From positions 1 to 12,242 of the forward strand of contig CAKROP010000034.1 in assembly GCA_934373375.1 (NCBI GenBank): 12,242 nt of DNA, read 5' to 3'. The position numbers were made by a program, and so were the translations under genes. Source of the stretch: an uncultured Anaerosacchariphilus sp. GTDB lineage: Bacteria; Bacillota; Clostridia; Lachnospirales; Lachnospiraceae. The notes beneath the pieces were generated by a model, which saw nothing but the letters and a program-made list of their open reading frames with translations, was not told the DNA's origin and ran no database searches. Positions 7,404 through 12,242 of this stretch are shown piece after piece. Each line of letters begins with the position of its first letter. Within the stretch, counting starts at the first letter, position 1.

Positions 7404-7432
7404 ATTGTAAATTCCACCATTATTCCTGTCAA
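7404..7432 (-). promoter_or_regulatory. Consensus-like promoter directly at the PIN start codon
   Basis: On the minus strand, a perfect TTGACA (7432-7427) is followed after 17 bases by TACAAT (7409-7404), which directly abuts the ATG of the phoH remnant. A start about seven bases further on would fall inside the coding region, so this is either a chance match, a promoter for a leaderless or shortened product, or a relic. Confidence 0.35.
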
Positions 7433-7477
7433 TTACTGTTAATTTTCCATTCCCTTCTCCTATTTATATACTTTTCC

Positions 7478-7506
7478 TTGTGTTTCAATGTTATGTCTTC
7501 TATAAT
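7478..7506 (+). promoter_or_regulatory. Promoter of the small lipoprotein gene
   Basis: TTGTGT (7478-7483), a 17-base spacer and a perfect TATAAT (7501-7506). The predicted start near 7513 leaves a leader of about 40 bases that carries AAGGAGG eight bases before the ATG at 7555. Confidence 0.65.
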
Positions 7507-7554
7507 AAGGTATAGAAACAGCTATGCATTCAAACTGACAAGGAGGCAGCTGCT

Positions 7555-7983
7555 ATGAAAAAAATGATAACCGCAATCCTTTGCCTTATGCTGACGCTTC
7601 TTTTCGTCAGCTGCGGAAAAGCCGATACCTCAGAAGTAGAAATCGATTATGGAACCTCTTCCCTTTATTCCAAAGAAGACATGGACGCCGCCATCAAGGT
7701 CATACGAAAACAGTTCCGTTCCTTTGAGGGCTGTGAATTACATAGTCTCTCCTATATATCCGATGAAACCTGCAGTGATCCCGATACCCTTGCATGGATG
7801 AACGATTTGAGAACGGAAAAAGACGACAAAGAGCCTTTTACCCAATGCATCGCATTTGACAGCAGCTTCCGTTCACCGGAAAATGGCGGCGGCGCATGGG
7901 AAGCGAACGAAGAATACACCTGGTCCTGGTGGCTGGCCCGGAGCGAGGGCGGAAAATGGAAGCTCATGACCTGGGGATATTAA
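7555..7983 (+). CDS. Small predicted lipoprotein of unknown function
   Basis: A 142-residue protein with a lipoprotein signal peptide: Lys2-Lys3, a hydrophobic stretch (5-18) and LFVSC, with Cys20 as the likely lipidated residue. Phe at the -3 position is less usual than Leu. The mature part would sit on the outer face of the membrane. It has a short acidic linker, an alpha-helical segment (SKEDMDAAIKVIRKQFRSF), and an aromatic C-terminus (GGGAW, then YTWSWWLAR, ending KLMTWGY). I recall similar lipoproteins in Clostridia but recognise no named domain or function. It has its own promoter and a strong ribosome binding site. No terminator is visible before the riboswitch promoter at 8024, so some read-through into the riboswitch is possible. 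Confidence 0.8.
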   Translation: MKKMITAILCLMLTLLFVSCGKADTSEVEIDYGTSSLYSKEDMDAAIKVIRKQFRSFEGCELHSLSYISDETCSDPDTLAWMNDLRTEKDDKEPFTQCIAFDSSFRSPENGGGAWEANEEYTWSWWLARSEGGKWKLMTWGY

Positions 7984-8023
7984 GGGAATTCTGCGGGGAT
8001 AAATGGCAAATGAAATATACTTC

Positions 8024-8053
8024 TTGACAGAAACAACAGCGATGGTATATAGT
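8024..8053 (+). promoter_or_regulatory. Promoter of the Mn riboswitch / P-type ATPase unit
   Basis: A perfect TTGACA (8024-8029) is followed by overlapping -10 candidates, TATATA (8046-8051, spacer 16) or TATAGT (8048-8053, spacer 18). Transcription would begin near 8058-8060, right at the first base-paired strand of the riboswitch. Confidence 0.65.
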
Positions 8054-8060
8054 TTTCTTA

Positions 8061-8158
8061 AATAAAAGGGAGTAACTTACGCTTGCGAATCTGCGTTTGT
8101 GGCGTCGTCAATACGGTGGAAGCATCCGGTGTCACAAGAAAACAGTGAGACTTTTATT
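8061..8158 (+). promoter_or_regulatory. yybP-ykoY manganese riboswitch aptamer
   Basis: The leader shows the family's conserved pieces in order: AAGGGAGTA (8067-8075), GTCGTCAATACGG (8104-8116) and GTGAGAC (8145-8151). The closing helix P1 is AATAAAAG (8061-8068) with CTTTTATT (8151-8158). Internal helices include ACGC/GCGT (8079-8082 with 8093-8096) and a seven-pair stem 8097-8103 with 8131-8137. Known members bind Mn2+ and switch on Mn exporters and related transport genes; a P-type ATPase is a classic target. The 3' strand of P1 is also part of the terminator stem, so ligand-stabilised P1 would block termination and turn the gene on. Confidence 0.9.
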
Positions 8159-8192
8159 GCATATTTATTATGCAATAAAGGTCTCTTTTTTT
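8147..8192 (+). terminator. Riboswitch expression-platform terminator
   Basis: The arm 8147-8163 (GAGACTTTTATTGCATA) pairs with 8169-8185 over 17 bases with one G-U wobble, around a five-base loop, and is followed by seven Ts (8186-8192). Bases 8151-8158 are shared with helix P1 of the aptamer, so the two structures exclude each other. It lies 47 bases before the ATPase start. Confidence 0.9.
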
Positions 8193-8239
8193 ATACAAAA
8201 ATTCCTGTTGGCAATACTTAGGAAAAAGGAGGAAATCAT

Positions 8240-10873
8240 ATGAAACAAATTTATCAGCAAACGCCGGAGGAGGTTCTGAAATATGTGAACAGCAGAAAAT
8301 CCGGACTTACCGGCGAAGAAGTAAAAAAGTCCAGAGAAGCCTGCGGCTGGAATGAACTTGCGGAAGGAAAAAAGAAAAGCATCCCGCAGATTTTCTTGGA
8401 ACAGTATCGGGATTTTCTGGTGCTGATTCTGATTGTGTCGGCAATCATATCCGGTGTGCTCGGAGACATGGAAAGCGCGCTCGTTATCCTGATCGTTATC
8501 ACAATGAACGCAATTTTAGGAACTGTTCAGACCATAAAGGCAGAACAATCCCTGCAAAGCCTGAAGACTCTTGCCGGCCCGGAAGCCAAGGTATTGCGCG
8601 ACGGCACAGTCGTTCAGCTTCCGGCAAGGGAGCTGGTCATCGGGGATATCATCCTGCTTGAGGCAGGCGATATGATTCCGGCAGACGGAAGATTAATCGA
8701 GAACGCCAGTCTGAAGATTGACGAAAGCGCTCTCACCGGAGAAAGCCTTGCTGTAGAAAAAAGCCTGGATACGCTTTCCGCAGAGGTTCCCCTTGGCGAT
8801 CGGACTAATATGCTGTTTTCCGGAAGCTTTGTGACCTATGGACGCGGCAGGGCAGTTGTGACCGCCATCGGAATGCAGACCGAGGTCGGGAAGATTGCCG
8901 GACTTTTGAAATCCACCTCTGAAAAGCAGACGCCTCTCCAGGTAAATCTGGAGGTCTTTGGAAAAAAGCTTTCCATCTTAATTTTGTTTTTCTGTGGAAT
9001 CTTATTTGCCCTCAGCGTATTCCGGGGTGAACAGCCCGGCAACGCCTTTCTGTTTGCGGTCGCCCTTGCGGTGGCTGCAATCCCGGAGGCCTTAAGCTCC
9101 ATCGTCACCATAGTTCTTTCCTTTGGAACGCAGAAAATGGCGAAGGAACACGCTATCATTCGCAAGCTTCAGGCGGTGGAGGGTCTTGGAAGTGTCTCCA
9201 TTATCTGTTCCGATAAAACAGGAACGCTTACCCAGAACAAGATGACCGTAGAGGATTATTATATAGATGAAAAACGGATTCCCGCGTCTGCCATTGATGT
9301 AACGGATCCGGCGCAGCGATATCTTCTGGACTGCAGTATTTTATGCAATGATTCGACCAATGAAAATGGAATCGAAATCGGAGATCCCACAGAGACTGCC
9401 CTGATTAATCTGGGAAGCCGCTGCGGAATTCATGCCGCGGAAGTAAGAAGCGCCTATCCCAGGAACGGAGAGCTTCCCTTTGACAGTGAACGTAAAATGA
9501 TGTCAACCCTCCATGAGATAGACGGTGAGGACCGACTGATTGTAAAAGGCGCAGTAGACTGTCTCCTTGAACGTACGGAACAGATCTGGACCAAAGAGGG
9601 CGTCCGGGAAATGACAGAGGATGACAAAGAAAAAATCCGGAATCAGAATCAGGAATTTTCCATGGAAGGACTCCGTGTGCTTGCCTTTACCTACCGGCCA
9701 CTTACGGAAAAACATCTCTTAACCGCCAAAGATGAAAATCATCTGATCTTCCTGGGTCTGATCGCTATGATGGATCCGCCGAGAGAGGAATCGAAGGCAG
9801 CGGTTGCCGAATGTATCAGAGCCGGAATCCGGCCGGTTATGATCACTGGAGATCATAAGATAACAGCGGCGGCAATCGCGAAAAGAATCGGCATTTTACA
9901 GGACTTATCGGAAGCCTGTGAGGGTGCGGATATTGAACATTTAAGCGATGAGGAGCTAAAAGCGCTGGTTCCGAATATTTCGGTATACGCAAGGGTATCC
10001 CCAGAGCATAAGATCCGTATTGTCCGCGCATGGCAGGAAAGAGGTATGATTGTCGCAATGACCGGAGACGGCGTCAATGACGCCCCCGCGCTGAAGCAGG
10101 CAGACATTGGCGTTGCCATGGGAATCACCGGAACAGAGGTTGCCAAGGATGCCGCAGCGATGGTGCTTACCGATGATAACTTCGCAACAATTGTAAAGGC
10201 GGTGGAAAATGGCCGTAACGTCTATCGGAATATTAAGTACGCAATCCAGTTTCTGTTGTCCGGAAACTTCGGAGCAATCCTGACGGTTCTTTGCGCGTCG
10301 ATAGCAGGATTTCCGGTTCCGTTTGCACCGGTACATCTGCTGTTTATCAATCTTCTGACAGACAGCCTGCCGGCGATTGCCCTGGGCGTAGAGCCCCATA
10401 GCAGCGAAGTCATGAATGAAAAGCCGCGCGCTGCGGGTGAGTCGATTCTGACAAAAGATTTTCTCAGCAAAATCGGCCTGGAGGGCCTGATCATCGGTAT
10501 CATGACGATGGTGGGCTTTCTGACCGGATATCATCAGAACGGCGCGCTGCTTGGAAGCACGTATGCATTTGGAACCCTTTGCCTGTCGCGTCTGTTCCAC
10601 GGCTTTAACTGCAAATCCGATCACCCGGTTCTCTTTACCGGACGTCTCTTTCACAATCCCTGGCTGCTGGGAGCCTTTGCCCTGGGTGCAGTGCTTATCA
10701 CAGCCGTACTGACCCTTCCCGGCCTTCATCTGCTGTTTAAGGTGGAATCCCTGAATCTGGTACAGCTTGGCCAGGTGTACCTGTATGCAGTTACCAGTCT
10801 TCTGCTCATTCAGGCGCTGAAATGGATCCGCATGAAATCAAAAAAGAATGGAGAAAACCATGGATCTAAATAA
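8240..10873 (+). CDS. P2-type cation-transporting ATPase, probable Mn2+/Ca2+ exporter
   Basis: An 877-residue P-type ATPase of the SERCA/PMR1 group, full length. Domains: N-terminal cation-ATPase segment (about 4-60), M1-M2, actuator domain with TGES (166-169), M4 with IPEAL (Glu283), phosphorylation site SDKTGT (Asp325), nucleotide-binding domain (about 340-530), hinge TGDGVNDAPA (608-617) and six C-terminal membrane helices. Metal site II residues are kept (Glu283 in M4, Asn704 and Asp708 in M6), but the site I glutamate of SERCA M5 is replaced by Ala679 (SGNFGAI). One ion per cycle is therefore likely, as in yeast PMR1, which moves both Ca2+ and Mn2+. The Mn riboswitch upstream points to Mn2+ efflux. 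AAGGAGG lies about seven bases before the ATG. The 3' end overlaps the next gene by 14 bases. Confidence 0.93.
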   Translation: MKQIYQQTPEEVLKYVNSRKSGLTGEEVKKSREACGWNELAEGKKKSIPQIFLEQYRDFLVLILIVSAIISGVLGDMESALVILIVITMNAILGTVQTIKAEQSLQSLKTLAGPEAKVLRDGTVVQLPARELVIGDIILLEAGDMIPADGRLIENASLKIDESALTGESLAVEKSLDTLSAEVPLGDRTNMLFSGSFVTYGRGRAVVTAIGMQTEVGKIAGLLKSTSEKQTPLQVNLEVFGKKLSILILFFCGILFALSVFRGEQPGNAFLFAVALAVAAIPEALSSIVTIVLSFGTQKMAKEHAIIRKLQAVEGLGSVSIICSDKTGTLTQNKMTVEDYYIDEKRIPASAIDVTDPAQRYLLDCSILCNDSTNENGIEIGDPTETALINLGSRCGIHAAEVRSAYPRNGELPFDSERKMMSTLHEIDGEDRLIVKGAVDCLLERTEQIWTKEGVREMTEDDKEKIRNQNQEFSMEGLRVLAFTYRPLTEKHLLTAKDENHLIFLGLIAMMDPPREESKAAVAECIRAGIRPVMITGDHKITAAAIAKRIGILQDLSEACEGADIEHLSDEELKALVPNISVYARVSPEHKIRIVRAWQERGMIVAMTGDGVNDAPALKQADIGVAMGITGTEVAKDAAAMVLTDDNFATIVKAVENGRNVYRNIKYAIQFLLSGNFGAILTVLCASIAGFPVPFAPVHLLFINLLTDSLPAIALGVEPHSSEVMNEKPRAAGESILTKDFLSKIGLEGLIIGIMTMVGFLTGYHQNGALLGSTYAFGTLCLSRLFHGFNCKSDHPVLFTGRLFHNPWLLGAFALGAVLITAVLTLPGLHLLFKVESLNLVQLGQVYLYAVTSLLLIQALKWIRMKSKKNGENHGSK

Positions 10874-12020
10874 CTTATCTATGAAAAAAATTCGCGAACT
10901 CATCGTGTTTACCGCATTTCTTGTCATTGCGCTGTGGAAATTCGATATCGTAATCGATGTAATAAAAACCATCTGGAACATCCTGTCTCCCTTTGCGCTG
11001 GGAGGCGCCATCGCCTTTGTCATCAATGTCCCCATGAGCTTCTTAGAAAAGAAGCTCTTCGGAAATGCAAAGAAAAAAGGAACTAAGATCGCCGAAAAAT
11101 TCGCGCGGCCCATAAGCCTGCTTCTCACCCTTATCGGGATTGTCGGTCTCCTTGTCTTCGTGATGTTTGGAGTCATTCCCCAGCTTACCAGGACTATCGG
11201 AGCTTTAATCACAAACATCACTGCCTTTATTCCTCAGATGCAGGCCTGGATCCTGGAATTTTCACACAATAACCAGGAAATCATGCAGCTGGTAAACCAG
11301 ATCCGGTTTGATCCGGAACAGGCCGTCAAATGGGGAATGAGCCTTCTGGGAAAAGGAACTGGAAATGTGATGAACACAACCATACTGGCTGTCGGCTCCA
11401 TCGTCAGCGGTATCACAACTTTTTTTATCGCGTTTTCTTTTGCCTGTTATATTCTGTTTCAGAAGGAAAAATTGCGTATCCAGATAAGGAAAGTATTTTT
11501 TGCCTTTCTCCCAAAAGAAAAGGCTGAGGCTTCCCTTCGAATCTGTTCCCTGACTTATCAGACCTTTGCAAATTTTCTTACCGGACAGTGCCTGGAAGCG
11601 GTGATTCTCGGAAGTATGTTTCTCCTTACCTTAAGTATTTTAAAAATGCCCTATGCGCTTTTAATCGGAATCCTGATTGCGTTTACCGCTTTGATTCCCA
11701 TTTTCGGCGCATTCATAGGCTGTGCGACAGCAGCCTTTCTCATTTTCATGGTAAGTCCCAAACAGGCTGTTTTGTTTATTCTTGTATTTCTGATTCTGCA
11801 ACAGCTGGAGGGAAATCTGATTTATCCTCATGTGGTCGGCGGCTCTGTCGGACTGCCCTCCATCTGGGTGCTCGCGGCTGTGACAATTGGCGGAAATCTG
11901 ATGGGAATTGTGGGAATGCTTGTCTTTATCCCACTGACCTCCGTTTTGTACACCCTTTTCCGGGAGTACGTATATCTGCGCCTGAAAAAACGACACATAA
12001 ACTGGCAAAATTTTTCTTGA
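10860..12020 (+). CDS. AI-2E/YdbI/PerM-like family transporter (PF01594)
   Basis: A 386-residue polytopic membrane protein. About eight hydrophobic segments surround a central charged stretch. The C-terminal half has the family core: LIPIFGAFIG (about 278-287) and QQLEGNLIYPHVVGGSVGLP (about 314-333), then a long glycine-rich membrane segment. Members have been linked to autoinducer-2 export and to Na+/H+ antiport, but most are uncharacterised. I chose ATG 10860 because GGAG lies nearby (six to seven bases upstream), whereas the in-frame ATG at 10848 has none. The gene begins inside the end of the P-type ATPase gene (14-base overlap), so the two are very probably co-transcribed and translationally coupled, which puts it under the Mn riboswitch. 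No terminator is visible after its stop. Confidence 0.88.
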   Translation: MDLNNLSMKKIRELIVFTAFLVIALWKFDIVIDVIKTIWNILSPFALGGAIAFVINVPMSFLEKKLFGNAKKKGTKIAEKFARPISLLLTLIGIVGLLVFVMFGVIPQLTRTIGALITNITAFIPQMQAWILEFSHNNQEIMQLVNQIRFDPEQAVKWGMSLLGKGTGNVMNTTILAVGSIVSGITTFFIAFSFACYILFQKEKLRIQIRKVFFAFLPKEKAEASLRICSLTYQTFANFLTGQCLEAVILGSMFLLTLSILKMPYALLIGILIAFTALIPIFGAFIGCATAAFLIFMVSPKQAVLFILVFLILQQLEGNLIYPHVVGGSVGLPSIWVLAAVTIGGNLMGIVGMLVFIPLTSVLYTLFREYVYLRLKKRHINWQNFS

Positions 12021-12072
12021 CCTCTATTTCTCTCCGCGTTACTATAAGAACGATTTAAAATCGTATTCTTAT
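12017..12072 (+). promoter_or_regulatory. Predicted promoter and palindromic operator before the MATE gene
   Basis: TTGACC (12017-12022) overlaps the stop codon of the preceding gene; TACTAT (12040-12045) follows after 17 bases as a possible -10. The -10 region overlaps an imperfect palindrome, ATAAGAA (12044-12050) with TTCTTAT (12066-12072), inner arms CGATTT/AAATCG, and a two-base bulge. No T-run follows, so it is not an intrinsic terminator. Its position suits a repressor site, but no binder is visible in the window. Confidence 0.4.
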
Positions 12073-12099
12073 GACATCAAAAAGGAGAGCCTGCTATCT

Positions 12100-12242
12100 A
12101 TGTTAGATCTGACCGAAGGGCGCCCGTTCCGGGCGCTTCTTATCTTCGCGCTTCCGGTAATCGGAGGCAACCTGTTCCAGTTATTTTACACACTGGCAGA
12201 TTCTGTCATTGTGGGACGGACACTGGGCGCCGACGCGCTGGC
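12100..12242 (+). CDS. MATE family efflux transporter, N-terminal part only
   Basis: The first 47 residues are visible before the window ends. They show the N-terminus typical of NorM/DinF-type MATE exporters: LTEGRPFRALLIFALPVIGGNLFQ as the first membrane helix, then FYTLADSVIVGRTLGADALA, with the conserved Gln of helix 1 and the D-S-x-x-V-G-R pattern. Such proteins export drugs or metabolites using Na+ or H+ gradients; the substrate cannot be predicted. The start ATG at 12100 has AAGGAG about 12 bases upstream, rather far. It lies 79 bases after the PF01594 gene on the same strand and may have its own promoter. Confidence 0.85.
   Translation, partial: MLDLTEGRPFRALLIFALPVIGGNLFQLFYTLADSVIVGRTLGADAL

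Noticed and set aside
7256..7558. Plus-strand open frame of 100 codons before the lipoprotein gene
   Set aside because: It runs antisense through the PIN remnant and across the lipoprotein promoter, with no ribosome binding site or recognisable features.
8061..8192. M-box or other Mg2+ riboswitch before the ATPase
   Set aside because: The conserved blocks GTCGTCAATACGG and GTGAGAC and the P1 arrangement fit the yybP-ykoY class.
9956..10729. Open frame of 257 codons on the minus strand opposite the P-type ATPase
   Set aside because: It is antisense to conserved ATPase coding sequence, and its translation is basic and low in structure-like patterns.
10848..10859. Upstream ATG for the PF01594 protein
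   Set aside because: There is no ribosome binding site before it, while GGAG is correctly placed for the ATG at 10860.

Overview
The window looks like chromosomal DNA of a low-to-mid GC Gram-positive anaerobe of the Clostridia, most likely a gut Lachnospiraceae. This is inferred from the gene families, the strong AAGGAGG-type ribosome binding sites, the sigma-A-like promoters and the T-rich hairpin terminators. No RNA genes, insertion sequences, phage genes or CRISPR arrays were seen.

Left part (1-491): the 3' end of a DUF4143-type AAA ATPase gene, closed by a hairpin terminator. A second, bidirectional terminator at 452-489 closes the leftward genes that follow. Leftward block (492-3307, minus strand): a LicR/MtlR-type multidomain PRD regulator, then a YitT-family membrane protein gene 53 bases downstream with no terminator between them.

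Central operon (3464-6822, plus strand), divergent from the regulator: a complete Lac-family PTS beta-glycoside system in the order IIA, GH1 6-phospho-beta-glycosidase, IIC, IIB, ended by a strong terminator at 6847-6899. Sugar would be taken up and phosphorylated by IIB/IIC, with phosphate relayed from IIA His78 to IIB Cys7, and then hydrolysed inside the cell by the GH1 enzyme. The regulator, which carries its own EIIB and EIIA domains, would sense PTS flux. The divergent intergenic region holds two palindromes and a 31-base-spaced direct repeat that could be its operators. By eye alignment the regulator has lost three of the four usual PRD histidines.

Middle (6929-7983): a decayed PIN-PhoH (PhoH2) gene with a large internal deletion, then a small lipoprotein gene of unknown function behind a good promoter.

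Right part (8024-12242): a yybP-ykoY manganese riboswitch with a clear aptamer-versus-terminator switch controls a P2-type cation ATPase, probably a Mn2+/Ca2+ exporter. The ATPase gene overlaps a gene for a PF01594 (AI-2E/YdbI/PerM-like) membrane protein, which places that protein in the same Mn-controlled transcript. A MATE-family exporter gene begins at 12100 behind an imperfect palindrome and runs off the window.

Most of this is recognisable biology. The points most worth a second look are the coupling of the PF01594 protein to the Mn riboswitch and ATPase, the histidine-poor PRD regulator, and the mixed substrate signals of the PTS operon.
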